Assembly (NCBI RefSeq): GCF_000330505.1
Contig: NW_004440440.1
Span: 138,434 to 202,433, forward strand
Direction: 5' to 3'
Source: Entamoeba invadens IP1
Lineage: Eukaryota > Evosea > Mastigamoebida > Endamoebidae
DNA: 64,000 nt
Under the pieces are notes generated by a model. That model saw nothing but the letters and a program-made list of their open reading frames with translations. It was not told where the DNA came from and ran no database searches. Positions 32,833-45,336 of the stretch are shown here, in pieces; positions within the stretch are counted from its first letter, which is position 1; each line of letters begins with the position of its first letter. Both the position numbers and the translations under genes were made by a program.

Positions 32833-33888
32833 ATGGAGAACCTCATCAGCCAGATCGACTCTACTCTTCTTGATATTCTTCACGAAGAGCGCGTGCGTGA
32901 TGTCCATCATTCTTCTCAAAATTTTGTGTATGAAGTTATAGAGAAATTTGTGTTGGGTAAAGGTAAGCGTCTACGTCCTTTAAGTATACTTGCATTTTAC
33001 AAAGCCGCTGGTGGTCGTATGGAACAAGACAACAAATACCCCAAACATATTTTGCGTATAGCAGCGTGTATGGAATTGGTCCATGACGCGACACTAGCCT
33101 TCGATGATTTTATGGACGAAGACGAGTATCGCCGCAACTCGAAAACAATAGTCAAAACGTTTTTTGACGACTTTAAAACCTCGAACAAAACCTCACAAAC
33201 TGCAACATTTCTTTTTGAAACGGATTGTGCAAATTATGCGACTTCACTTGCTATTTTGGCAGGTAACATTTTGTACTCCATTGCACTTAGGGTTTGCCAA
33301 GAAGTCTCATCAGACGTGTTAGTCAAAGTTATGGACCTCTTCATCGGGCTCAACTATGGACAAATCATCGACTTGAATAACATTACTACACTTGAAGATT
33401 ACAATTTGAACATTCTCTTCAAAACCGCAATCTTTTTCAAAACAATTGCATCAATCGGACTCACACTTGCGGGAAGAGGAAATGAATCAATCGAACTTGG
33501 AAACGTGTGGGGAGAACATTTCGGTTTGGCCTTTCAGATGCGCGATGACTTGTTGGACATCGATGCTCATGACAAACAGCGCAGTGTTGGGAGTGATTTA
33601 CGAGAGGGGAGAAAAACAATCATTGTGTGGACGGCGCTTGAAGATGGTATACTAGAAAGTAGTGACAAAACCTTTGTCAAAGAGATGATAAAACTTCAGA
33701 GCAAAGCTTTGAACGACGAAGTCAAATTTGCTCGTTTAATAAATATATTACAAGGAACGCCTGCAATGAAAGTGAAAGAACGCATATTAGAACATCACAA
33801 ACTAGCGACAGAAGCGCTTCAGAAACTCGACTTGGAGCAAGAGATGTATGAGTTCATTCAGAAGATGACAGACTTGGTGTTAAACTGA
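32833..33888 (+). CDS. Polyprenyl (FPP/GGPP-type) diphosphate synthase
   Basis: 351 residues. All family regions are present: GKGKRLRPLSILAFYKAAGG (~residues 46-65), the first Asp-rich motif in LAFDDFMDEDEYRR (~90), GNILYSIALRVCQEV, and the second Asp-rich motif in FGLAFQMRDDLLDIDAHDKQ (~236-243) followed by GSDLREGRKTIIV. The enzyme condenses allylic diphosphates with isopentenyl diphosphate in isoprenoid synthesis, supplying prenyl groups for proteins and dolichol. Product length cannot be told reliably. An extra ~20-residue insert (KTSNKTSQTATFLFETDC) lies after the first motif. It is a single exon with a good start. Confidence 0.88.
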   Translation: MENLISQIDSTLLDILHEERVRDVHHSSQNFVYEVIEKFVLGKGKRLRPLSILAFYKAAGGRMEQDNKYPKHILRIAACMELVHDATLAFDDFMDEDEYRRNSKTIVKTFFDDFKTSNKTSQTATFLFETDCANYATSLAILAGNILYSIALRVCQEVSSDVLVKVMDLFIGLNYGQIIDLNNITTLEDYNLNILFKTAIFFKTIASIGLTLAGRGNESIELGNVWGEHFGLAFQMRDDLLDIDAHDKQRSVGSDLREGRKTIIVWTALEDGILESSDKTFVKEMIKLQSKALNDEVKFARLINILQGTPAMKVKERILEHHKLATEALQKLDLEQEMYEFIQKMTDLVLN

Positions 33889-34029
33889 TTTCGAATACTT
33901 TCAAATTGACTTCACTTATTTACGCTTAAGGTCCTTCTTGTTATCTGGCCACTTCAAATGGATAAATGAAAATCCCTAGTATGTTACACTTCATCTCTTT
34001 CTATTCTATACTTATTAAAAGAAGAACTA

Positions 34030-35574
34030 TTAATGTATTATACCGCTTTCAATATATAATTCTTGAGACTTGACTGTTAAGAAACAAACAACTGGGTTCT
34101 CTGACGTGTCGTAGTGGTTATTGAAATAATTTTGAATCACATTATATCCTATCGCATAAAATCCACATTCGCTTTTGAGACTCTCATCGACGGGTTTGTA
34201 GAACACTTCTTCTATGAGTCTTCATGTCATTTCTTCTTCAAAAATAAGAAGAAAACAAACGAGTCGGTCACCTTATTGATTTTGTACTTAAACGATTCTT
34301 TACCACAAAAAGCTACTACGTTGACGTCCATCAGTCCTTGGTTGTCTCTCTCTGTCACTGAAGTGAATGTGACTCGACACTCACTTGCAGTTTTCTCAGT
34401 AATACCATTTGGCAATTTGTACAAGTACTTCAAGTAGTTGTCCACGTTATACGTCAAGTTAGTTTCGGCATTCCAGTGGACGAATGCATGTTCGTTGTGA
34501 CAATTAGTAAAGTCTTCTGCTGAGAATATGACTTGGGTGCTATTTGAGTCGCTGTAATATTGTAATGAATGCCCGGTCGACGCACCTTCGTCTCTTACTA
34601 TGAAAGCGCCTTTCTCGTCACTTCTTGGGATCGGGTAGTCGTCGTCCCACCCAACAACAATGACACTTTTTAATCTTCCCGTCGAGATGAGTACATTAGG
34701 TCGGTGATAATTACCATCGTACGTTCGAATTGGTGTGTCTTGATAGCAACATTCCGTGAAGAGGTCGTCAATGCATGGAATGGTGTGATTTTCACAGCCA
34801 TCTCTTTCTTTCAAATTTACATACGTTCTATCCATAAAGTCATCGAATGTGAGTAACAAGGGTTGGTGGTATATCGTCATAAATCGTTTGGCTTCATCCA
34901 CAAGAAGGGTTGAATTCATCGCACTAACGCCTTGGACGTCGATTTCTTTTGGCTCGAGATTAGGGGTTCTATACTTCAAACTGTGTTTCACTGGGGTTGT
35001 ACATTTCGAAGTTGACCCACATAATAAGTATTGTACAAGTGGCCCAATAGTACTTGTGGCTTGTGAATGGTTATACTCATCACACCAGTACACCTTTTTA
35101 TCACATCCTTCCTTCACAAACTGTTTGTCTTCTTGTGAGTATCATTGAGAGTTATTATACTAGTTTAATAGTTATACAATTATAGTAATAAACAGACAAA
35201 CAGTCGTCACAATCAAAACTATAATCCGACGCTTTGGGTTGTTCGTCAGGTTTATACTTTCCGTAGTAATATATCCCAACAAGGTGCATGAAGTTCAATA
35301 AACTCATTGACATGAATGCAAGTGGAGCCTCAAATGATGAGAGGCAGTTACTATCTGCGTCATTCTTCTGGTACGGCATTGCTATTTCCAACGTTGGAAT
35401 GAAGTACGATGATGGGAATCTAATAAAGACCGATTGGTACTCTGCCATATTTCCGATATCATCGCTAAGCATTGTGAATGATATAACAGAGACGATGAAT
35501 ATCCCAATTTGGAGAATGAACAGAATCACCCACAAGATGATCAGTGGGATCTTCGACGATTCAAAGATGTCCAT
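34030..35574 (-). CDS. Membrane-anchored papain-fold (C1-like) protein, probably catalytically dead, three exons
   Basis: Exon 1 is 35574-35202, intron 1 is 35201-35129 (GTTTGT...AAGAAG), exon 2 is 35128-34261, intron 2 is 34260-34220 (41 bp, GTTTGT...ATGAAG) and exon 3 is 34219-34030. Phases agree and give 476 residues. An N-terminal hydrophobic segment (~9-32, IPLIILWVILFILQIGIFIV) would anchor it. The luminal part resembles C1 peptidases: CDEYNHSQATSTIGPLVQYLL aligns with the active-site helix (DQGxCGSCWAFSTIG), with Ser at the Cys position. KSVIVVGWDDDYPIP aligns with the His strand (HAVxIVGWDD), with Lys for His. GAFIVRDEGAS replaces GAWIVKNSWG. Entamoeba CP-C proteases share an N-terminal membrane anchor. 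Pseudo-protease status is inference. Confidence 0.6.
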
Positions 35575-35669
35575 TTCTTCTATTCTTTTTTAGTTTAATT
35601 TCTTAATAGTTGATTCATTTCTAACTATTAGATATAACAAAGTTACTAAAAACATTATAAAACAATGAA

Positions 35670-37412
35670 TTAATAAAATTGGTATATCGCAACACTCTGA
35701 AGTTCACATGTCTCTGGAGATGTACAATCACAGAAGACAATCCCTCCTTTGAGGGACCGATCTCTATAATAAAATTTGAAGTCATTTGATACCTCACAAT
35801 ACCCTCTTTTGATCTCTATAAAGCCACTAATCTTAAATAACAATTCCTCAATGTTGTCATCTTTGAATGTCCACGTCACCTTTTTGAAATTGAGAGGAAG
35901 GTACCTCTGAATGGTGTTCGTCGGGTTCAGTAACGAGAACACAAAACACTGAAAGTCTTCTTTGACTCCTTCCACAGTGACTTGGACACTTTCATATGCC
36001 CCAAAGATGCATCCCTCTACTTGAAAAAGTACGACCAACCCACTCTTGTTCTTCATTAGATTCTCAAATGAGCAATTGTCATATGTATTAAACTTTGCAA
36101 GCTTCACACAATTCTTTTTACCTATCCACGACGCAACCTGGACAAACCGTTGTGACCCCCCAAAGTCCTCTGGATCAATTGATGTTCCAAACTGGTATAT
36201 ACTATGATGACAATATATTTCCTTTGCGACATATGTTGGACTCGTTTTTTCCTTTAGTTTGAGTGCGTCGATTGCGCTCTTTATTTTCGGTGTTCGTGAC
36301 AACTTCTGTGTTTGCAAGACAGTAATGGGGGATGGCGTTTTCGTTACGTCTTGTGATGGTAAAATTGGTTTATTCTTATCGTTCAGTGTTTTCTCCGGTT
36401 TCAACGTGTTTTGTGGTGGTTCTTTGTTATCAGATGTTTCACTTTGTGTTTGTGAACTGTTTTCACTCTCATCACTCCGCGTCTCTGTAACTTTTTCATT
36501 CAGTGGTGGCGTTTGGATTTGTTCCTTTACAGTTTCTAAGTGATCCACTGAAGAAGTTGATTGCTTTCTCACATTAAAGTCCTCTTCTTTCATCACCGAG
36601 AAAGTGGTTTGAATGTCCAATGAAGTGAGTCGGTCTGTTTGAGGTCGATGGTTCAGTTCTGGTGACGTCACTGTTTTTTCTATTTGTGGAGTTCGAGGCG
36701 ATGGTGACGGGGATGGCGAATTTGAGATACTCTTTCTCTTATCAAATTCTGATGAAATCGACTTTTTTTGCATTCTCTGAACACGGACGTCTGTTTTTCG
36801 ACTGAGTTCGAACACCACGGAATTCTCGAGTTTTTCAGCCGCTTTTGTTGCTTCACATTTTGCGTTTAAAAAGTCGAGAGGTATCTTTGAGACTTTTTGA
36901 TCAATTATTTTTTTATCGTTCTGTTCTATTGTATTTGGAAGACTTGATGGACTTTCTTTGTTAAGTCCTTCTTGTGCTTTCTCTATGATACTTTTAAGAA
37001 TAGTTAAATACATTAAAATTGGAATTTCATCACTACATAAGATAACTTCCTCCGGTGTTATAATTTGTGGCATTTTAACATCTTCCTCGGCTTTCTTTAA
37101 GGCAGTTCGTATTCGTTCTAATTTGGCAAGGTCGTCCGCGTGTTGCACTGGATAACCATACTTTTCTAACACTTCACAAAAGACAGACCCGTCACCCCAT
37201 GTCATGGTTATACCCTGAGACGCTAACCACTGCTTTGTTGGCTCACAAAACTGAGTCAAGACTACGCCTATAGATTCTTCAGGGTTCAAATTGTGGTTTA
37301 AACATCGAGAGACACGCTCCAAATTAATGTCTTTGACCTCTTCTATTGGATCACCGGGAAGTTTATAGTTGTTATTGTAACGAATTAAAACTGCGTATCT
37401 GGTTGTGAGCAT
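35670..37412 (-). CDS. CH-domain plus TLDc-domain protein
   Basis: 580 residues. The N-terminal ~40-150 resembles a calponin-homology domain: TKQWLASQGITMTWGDGSVF, then ALKKAEEDVKMPQIITPEEV followed by an SDEIPILMYLTI helix, as in filamin/actinin CH2 (xAExxLGIPxxxxPEDV..DExSxxTYLS). A long Ser/Pro/Thr-rich linker (~170-395, with SISNSPSPSPSPRTPQ) follows. The C-terminal TLDc domain (~410-580) has FVQVASWIGKKNCVKLAKF, KSGLVVLFQVEGCIFGAYES and FQCFVFSLLNPTNTI. This layout suggests an actin-binding adaptor; the linker looks like a phospho-regulated region. The pairing with TLDc is unusual outside amoebae. Start at the first ATG. Confidence 0.7.
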   Translation of the reverse strand: MLTTRYAVLIRYNNNYKLPGDPIEEVKDINLERVSRCLNHNLNPEESIGVVLTQFCEPTKQWLASQGITMTWGDGSVFCEVLEKYGYPVQHADDLAKLERIRTALKKAEEDVKMPQIITPEEVILCSDEIPILMYLTILKSIIEKAQEGLNKESPSSLPNTIEQNDKKIIDQKVSKIPLDFLNAKCEATKAAEKLENSVVFELSRKTDVRVQRMQKKSISSEFDKRKSISNSPSPSPSPRTPQIEKTVTSPELNHRPQTDRLTSLDIQTTFSVMKEEDFNVRKQSTSSVDHLETVKEQIQTPPLNEKVTETRSDESENSSQTQSETSDNKEPPQNTLKPEKTLNDKNKPILPSQDVTKTPSPITVLQTQKLSRTPKIKSAIDALKLKEKTSPTYVAKEIYCHHSIYQFGTSIDPEDFGGSQRFVQVASWIGKKNCVKLAKFNTYDNCSFENLMKNKSGLVVLFQVEGCIFGAYESVQVTVEGVKEDFQCFVFSLLNPTNTIQRYLPLNFKKVTWTFKDDNIEELLFKISGFIEIKRGYCEVSNDFKFYYRDRSLKGGIVFCDCTSPETCELQSVAIYQFY

Positions 37413-37864
37413 TTCATTTTCGAGTTAAGTTAACACTAAACCATTTACAACAAAAACTAATTTCAGTCTGCCAATTACTATATGTAGTTATTTTTTATTA
37501 ATTATTATAATTAATAAATTATTAGTTAATTAATACAAAATGTATTAGTTTATTATTACTTTAAATTATACAAAAAATAAAAAATAAAGCTCACGTTTTA
37601 ATTAATAGAATTTCAAACACACCAAAAAAATTATATTATAATTTTAACTATTATTTAATTATTCTATTACCATGTTTTTTTTTCAAAAACCAATCAAAAA
37701 CTACTATTAAAAAATTAAAAATAATAAAATAGATATTATACTATAATAATATAATAAATTACTAATACATTAAGTGATAAAAAGAGAAAAAAAAATTAAA
37801 CATATTATAAAATATATTAATAACTTTAATACATTATTTTGTAAAGTAAAGTGACAATCCAATA
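37413..37864. other. AT-rich spacer between divergent genes
   Basis: About 450 bp of A/T runs serving two divergent promoters. Nothing else was seen. Confidence 0.5.
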
Positions 37865-37888
37865 GTTGAACTACAAATTCCAGAAGTA
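37865..37888 (+). promoter_or_regulatory. GAAC-like element and initiator
   Basis: GTTGAACT at 37865-37872 and CAAATTCC at 37875-37882, immediately upstream of the ATG at 37889, in the same layout as at 32813. The match is by eye. Confidence 0.4.
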
Positions 37889-39783
37889 ATGGATGTCAAT
37901 AAAGTCTATCAACTGACCGACACATACTTTTTATTTCTAGGCGAAACGAGCGCGATGGTTGCTGACCCATTCAAAAATGTAATAACATGTGAACTGGATC
38001 TCTCCACAAACATTGTTCTCCGTTATGAAAACACGATCACCTGTAATGGCGCGCACATTTGTGCCCTTTCCAAAGATGGATTGGAGTTATACGATTTAGA
38101 GGATGGCGTTATGAAGTACCTTGGGTTTTTGGATAACCCCATTGCAATCGGCGGAGTCAAAAGAACATTCACAGACGCCACATTCTGTACCGATATGATA
38201 ACATTCTCTGATACCACCGGAAATGTCGTGTTTCTCGAGTACCCTTCCATGAAACTGATATGTAATGTCCACCTTATTGATGCTCCAATACTCTTCTCAA
38301 AGTTCGACGAGAGTAAAATGATGTTATACATCATCGATAGTAATAACACGTTTTACGCAATGGAGCTGAACAACACGTCATATCTATTGAAGAGAAAATA
38401 CGTTGAAGAGAAATTGGACACATTTGTTGTCGCTCCTATCACCCCAACTGGACTGAAAATAACTCCGACTGGTTGCTTTGTGTTTGTCAGTGGGAAAGTG
38501 TTGATATACATCAAGGACATCCCATCACTCCGGCTGTTAGACACAAAGGATGATCAAGAAGTTAAAGAAGCCATGTGCAATGGAAGCACCGTTTTACTTG
38601 CCACACTCAAATATGTGTATTACTTTGATTTGAATAGCGATACATGTCTGGATACATTCAGGATCTTTCCATTTGGAAATCCTCGCGTGGTGATGCTCGC
38701 CAACAACCCATACCCAATGGCAATGAGTTATATTGACAAAGCCATCCGCCAAGCAAAAATCCCAGATATCAATTCCAAAAGAAGACTGTCGACGATCAAA
38801 CAAACACAGATGAAATTCAAATCAGTGAAAATGTCTAAAGACACAACGATCATGAAGTTGGCGCTCTCGGCTACAAGAGACGTCTACGGTATTGATTCGT
38901 TGGGGCATGTCTATCACGCGTCACTCCTCAAGACGAAAACACCTAAGCCTGAACCATTTGGAGATGTTGGGAATATTGTCAGTGGTAATTTGTCCTGTTT
39001 TTTGACTGCAAATAATTTGTATGGGGTGTTCACATCGGGGACGGATGTTAGAGTTGCGCATCTCAAGACACACACTCACGTTATAACACCATTTTTTGCA
39101 GATGTGGACAACAAGAATTATGTCACTTCAATATGTGGGTGTGAGGAAAATTGTTCGTTGATTGGAGTTGGCACACAAAACGGAGAAGTGTATGAAGTTG
39201 ACTGTTCGCGAGGGAGGCAAGTGTTAGTACAGAAACAAGAGAGTCCGATTTTGTATACCAAGTACCTTGGTCCGATATTGGCTTCGATATCAGTGAAAGG
39301 TGTATTTGAGGCGGGTACTGAGCACAAAGAGATAGCCGAAGACCCGATATCATTTGATTATCACAACGGAGTGTTGTTGGTAGTGGAGACCAAACGAATT
39401 ACAACGTACAAAATAGACAATTGGGATATTGAGTCGAATTGGGAGTCTGACAGTTGTGTGATCACAGCGAAGTTTTCTGTTTGTGTATTCTATTTATTCT
39501 ATTTGATTATTAAAGAATGTTTCATACCGAACGTATTAAGAAATAGTGCGATGGTGAATATGTAGTTGTACTTACAAAGGACAGGATTATGTATTTGAAA
39601 ACTAAAGACTTATCAGTCTTTAACTATTTATCGAATTACTCTGTCCAAAGCATGATGAAGGGGTACAACACCGATGTGTTTCAAATGGACGTTTCACCAA
39701 ACACGCCATGTCAAATTGTCATTTCTTTTGTTGGTGGGAATGTGATGTTGATAGAGCCATCAGACTATACGAACTGGAATTGA
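37889..39783 (+). CDS. Beta-propeller-like protein of unknown function, two exons
   Basis: Exon 1 is 37889-39478, a 101-bp intron is 39479-39579 (GTTTGT...ACAAAG) and exon 2 is 39580-39783. The phase-0 join reads ..ITAKFS-DRIMYLKTKDLSVF and gives 597 residues. The body is a succession of short beta strands like degenerate WD/propeller blades: ICALSKDGLELYDLEDG, DMITFSDTTGNVVFLEYPSM, DVYGIDSLGHVYHASLL, LIGVGTQNGEVYEVDCSRG and VISFVGGNVMLIEPSDY. No canonical WD dipeptide series is seen and I do not recognise the family. Without splicing the last blade is lost and replaced by a hydrophobic tail, which is why the intron is favoured. Confidence 0.6.
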
Positions 39784-39857
39784 GTATATTTATAACTTAT
39801 TTTTAGAGTTTCCCACAAAAGATGAAGAAAACGGGAGAAAAGGAGGAACCGGAATTT

Positions 39858-41049
<1,192 letters not shown>

Positions 41050-41856
41050 TTAGAAGTCTCTTCCATAATCATATTCCATAGTGGGAATGACTGTTGTTAA
41101 GAATTTCAAAAAGATCATGAGATACAAGTCGACTCTTGGATTCTTTCCTTCCTTCACCATCTCGTCGACTCTTTTCTTCATGACTTGTGCATGTCTACAT
41201 GGATGGATATAGATTTCCTTGATCTCCAAAAATGGATGGGTGTCAGTTGTTGCTGTTTGACCTGCGTGTGTTGCGCTTAAATCTTCGAACATTTGTGTTT
41301 CGCTGAGTGGTTTATGGTCTTCGTCGTATCCAAGTAACCACACTTTTGGGGTTCTATCAAAGTGCGAGTAAATGATTGAAATGTCGTAAGTCCTCGTCGT
41401 CTTAATTTCTTCGGTTGCAATTGTTGTGTCTTTCTCGTCGGAGATTTCGTCTGCGTCTACGATGTCATCAGCATCAACTATCTCATCCGAATCCTCCTCA
41501 CAAACCTCTTCTGGTTTTTCTTCTAAAGGTACCTCAAACTCCTCTCCATCAATCGTACAAACTTCTGTCTTAGCAACAGGTCCTCCCTGTGCGCGAATAG
41601 CACAGCGGATGTCCCGAGTGATCAAAAATTGTTTGTTGGCGGGCAGGTAATCCACAGTCTTCTTACAGTCAGCGGAACCAACCCATTGCCAAGTGCGGTA
41701 CTTGTCAACAAGAAAGTCTCCCGCTCGGACAAACTCCTCTGGCGTCAAGACTCCTTTCTCAATAAACTGTGATTCGGTCAACGTTGGTTTGAGGAGGTCG
41801 ACACTTTTTGTGTATGTCTCGTATGCTTTTCGTTTCAAGTCGGTCAACACAGACAT
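41050..41856 (-). CDS. ATG3: ATG3, autophagy E2-like conjugating enzyme
   Basis: Starting at the ATG at 41856 the product is 268 residues. The N-terminal block ESQFIEKGVLTPEEFVRAGD, then KYRTWQWVGSADCKKTVDYL and PANKQFLITRDIRC, is diagnostic of ATG3. A shortened acidic flexible region (~125-155, CEEDSDEIVDADDIVDADE) follows. The catalytic Cys lies in EIYIHPCRHAQVMKK (~residue 220), and the C-terminal VDLYLMIFLKFLTTVIPTME closes the fold. ATG3 transfers ATG8 to phosphatidylethanolamine, and in Entamoeba ATG8 conjugation serves encystation and phagosome maturation. The frame extends to an ATG at 41931, but those 25 residues are not family-like. Confidence 0.9.
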   Translation of the reverse strand: MSVLTDLKRKAYETYTKSVDLLKPTLTESQFIEKGVLTPEEFVRAGDFLVDKYRTWQWVGSADCKKTVDYLPANKQFLITRDIRCAIRAQGGPVAKTEVCTIDGEEFEVPLEEKPEEVCEEDSDEIVDADDIVDADEISDEKDTTIATEEIKTTRTYDISIIYSHFDRTPKVWLLGYDEDHKPLSETQMFEDLSATHAGQTATTDTHPFLEIKEIYIHPCRHAQVMKKRVDEMVKEGKNPRVDLYLMIFLKFLTTVIPTMEYDYGRDF

Positions 41857-42322
41857 CTTCGCCCCTTTTATATGAAATTTTCTAGTTCCGGTCGGAATAA
41901 CAAGATTGACAGAATGAGTGATTGAGTTCAAATCATCATCGTATATACCAGTTCAATCATTTTATCGTCACTTTTTAAGATCTTTTTATTAAACTAGATT
42001 ATAATTTAATTTTATTATTATTGTATTAAATATAACAGATTTTATTTTTAAACAACAAAAAACAACTTTTTTTACAACAGCTACAATTTTAAGTATAAGT
42101 TGGATTTCTTTTGGTTTGAAACTATAGTAATATAATAAAAGTACCATTTATTAACTACAAAACATAAATCGATACAATTATGTTTTAACTATTGTTTTTG
42201 TAGTCGTTTTGAATTATGATGAAAATAAGGATACACTTTAATGAGAATTGATTGAGAGAATAAGATTGAAATGGTAAAAGGAGACATAACTTAAAGCGAA
42301 AAAAACAGATACAATTACAGGT
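41857..42322. other. AT-rich spacer
   Basis: Upstream flank of ATG3 and 3' flank of the next minus-strand gene. No further feature was seen. Confidence 0.5.
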
Positions 42323-42541
42323 TTAATATTTCCAAGCAAAGTTATCTTGGTCTGAGCTTTCGTCCTCACTCATGCTGTCAAAGATGCATTGATCCGCAAA
42401 ACACGAGTCTCCACGCTCAAAGGGGTCTGGTTGAGTGGAGCGTGGAGGGACAATACAGTCGTCGGCGTATAAATTGACATCGTAATTTATCAACACGTTT
42501 GGTCTTATGACGATTGGGTTGAAAATGTGGATGGTGTTCAT
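42323..42541 (-). CDS. Small acidic protein of unknown function
   Basis: 72 residues, starting MNTIHIFNPIVIRPNVLINY and ending in an acidic, Ser-rich tail (SMSEDESSDQDNFAWKY). Base composition in the frame is clearly richer in GC than the flanks and no stop interrupts it. The tail contains two CK2-type sites (SEDE, SDQD). No family was recognised. It could be a terminal exon of a larger gene, but no adjacent coding segment was found. Confidence 0.5.
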   Translation of the reverse strand: MNTIHIFNPIVIRPNVLINYDVNLYADDCIVPPRSTQPDPFERGDSCFADQCIFDSMSEDESSDQDNFAWKY

Positions 42542-45336
42542 TGTTGGGTGAAGTGAGAAAAGAAGATCAAAAGCGCTTTAAATGAGTGCTTTTGTTTTTC
42601 TGCAAGACTTCCGTTTCGCATTCCATTTCCATTTCAGGGATGGTTATGATATAGTTTTTTAAGCTATTTCTATTAGTTTTTTGGATTCGGTGCTTTTTTC
42701 AAAGAAAAAAATTGAAAAGTGAAAAATACAGAAAAACGCTGTTTATTTTTACTTGGCAAAATCCGAGGAAAAACGCCAAATTACTGTTTTTTTCTGGACT
42801 ATTCGACCATTTTGCGGCATCCGCCATTGAACAAGCACTTCCCCATTCGACTTTTTATTTTTTCCAAAATGAACTTTCTGAGAAGCTTTTTTCAACAACA
42901 AAGCCAAAAATAGTCGCTGTTTGGTGTTTTTTTTCGAATCTTTTTCATCTGGAATTCTTCGGCTTTTTTTCGAGATCTTCAATCAATGATGAATTGTATT
43001 GGTAATGTTCCGCATTAAAACGGGATTTTCGGCATTTAAAAAGAATCCTGTTTTCTTGACAATTACACCGCTGTTCTGATTGGTTATTTTCGCAATTCAA
43101 AAAATCACATAAATTAAACTTTTTTGGGATAAGTTAACAATATGTATAAAATGTTTCATTTCTGCGCAATTGATCGGGAAAATGACAGTTTTTTATTTGT
43201 ATTTTTAAATTTTTATGATTTCAATCTCAAAACTAACTCGAACTTGTAATTTTGACTGCCATAAATTCCATCGTTTTGTTTAAATAAATTATGGCGAATA
43301 TATACAGGAATTTCGGGAAATGTACTGTACTATAAAAAACAAGTCAAGTATTTAAAAATAATAATTAATATAAAAAATTGTGCCATTTATTATAATAAAT
43401 ATTAGTAAAGTGGTATTTGAATTTTAAATAACTTATTTATATATGAATAAACAAAAAATGATATTATTTATTATATAAAAAATACTAATGTATTTAATAC
43501 ACGATTTTACAAACCAATTGTTTTATTAATATAATTCTAATTTTGAATTATTTTTTTAAAAAAGAAGTCTTAAATAATTTTTTGGTTTCAAAAAAAAAAT
43601 TATAGAGCCAATCTTTTAGTTATTTTGAGTAAAAATACAAAACACAACAACATTGTTTCAATTTGTAACAACTTTTTAGTGTTATTTATGTAATAAACAA
43701 ACCGTTTTATTAAAATTGTATAAAGTAAAATATAACATTTTATAGTAATAAAAAAGTAATATAATAAAATATATTTTGTTCCAAAACAAACCTTAAACGT
43801 TTATAAACACTTCTCTATGAACTTGAGTGACAAAGCATTGGATAATTATTATGATTATTTATTACATGATTTAATGAACATATTTCTATTCTGTTTACAA
43901 TTTTATAATAAAAAGAAAGAAGATTGTACATAAGTAATTTAAACAAATGTATTCTTTTATTGAATATATAAAAGGACATACCTTTTTTATTTAGTTTATT
44001 TATTTATTGACTACATTATAATTTGAGTTTTAATAAAATCCAATCTTCACTTTAACGTTCAGTTATGACACTAAATTATATTTTCTCCAGTTTGTATAGC
44101 CAAAAGTTTAAATTAACTTTGAAACACTTTTTATATTTATGTATATTAAATACAATAATAAAGATAATTCATTGTATCATCATATTAATTTAACACACAA
44201 ATCCATTTAAAAACTTGTAATACCCAATTATTTCAAGCTGATTATTAATAAAGTTTATATTGTAAAGTTCATTTCCTTTCCAAATTGAGAAGTAGTTATA
44301 AAAACTGTAAAATAGAGCCGCTTGTTATTTATTATAATTTACAAATCAAATTACAATAAATTTAATTTGTAAATTATATATTATTTAATATAGTTGATAA
44401 GGAAGTGCAATGAATTAATCTCTTAATTATCTTTCAAACATATATAAATTGATGAAACTCTATTTCAAAAAAATTTATTATTTCTTTATTAAATAAACAA
44501 TTTCATTTTTTATATAATTTTTATTAATTTTTAAATTATAAGTGTTTAGTTTTAAATAGGATACTTTTATAAATAAATTATATTATTATGTATAATAAAA
44601 ATATGAAAACTACATTTTGATTTATTATTACTATCTTGTTGTATCCTGCCCGATTATTTGCACAATTTATTACTGTTTTTCTTTTGTTTTAAAAAACGGA
44701 TATCCTATATTTTTTTAATTACTTTATACTATTTTTATAATAACTATTATTTTATCGCTAATGATTTCGATTATTCTTACAAAAATACATCAATTTTGTA
44801 ATGAATTTTGTTATTAGTTTATCACATCAACAAATACAGCATTAGTATATTTCTTGCACCACTCAAGACAAATAATAATACTGTAGTATAAAATAATTAT
44901 AGTTTAATTCATAAATACTAATAAACAACAATTAACGAGGTAAAAAGCAACCAAATGATAAAAATTGCTATTTGTATATGATTTTCCCAATAATTTGCTT
45001 TAATAATCCTTATTGAAATATATTTTTAGGAGTGTAAAAAAATAATCGAACCCCTTGATTAAGTCGAAGACTCCACCAATGGAAAAAGACTGAACTTTCG
45101 TCGACATTTTTCCAAAATAGAAAAGTCAAAATAGTCTTTCCACAATTCGTGGAATGCAAGAAATGTCTGTTTCTCTTACTGTAAAAGAGACAAAGTTGAA
45201 GAAGTGACACGGGAGTGACTTTTGTTTGAAACCCCAAACTTCCGTTGTAAAAAATTGTTATTTATTTTAAAAATGAATTCTTCTCAATGAAGTAGAATTT
45301 CAACAAAATAGAAAGAGCCAATATTTTGCTCGTAAA
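42542..45336. other. 2.8-kb AT-rich gene-poor region
   Basis: Frames at 42712-43005 and 42749-42982 (minus) are Phe- or Lys-rich and read from poly-A/T tracts. 45010-45237 (minus) has no recognisable content. The stretch 42600-43100 is less AT-rich than the rest and might be a relic. No repeats with clear ends were found. Confidence 0.5.

Noticed and set aside
42712..43005. Overlapping Phe-rich frames on both strands
   Set aside because: Arise from poly-T/poly-A tracts; no family pattern and no codon bias.
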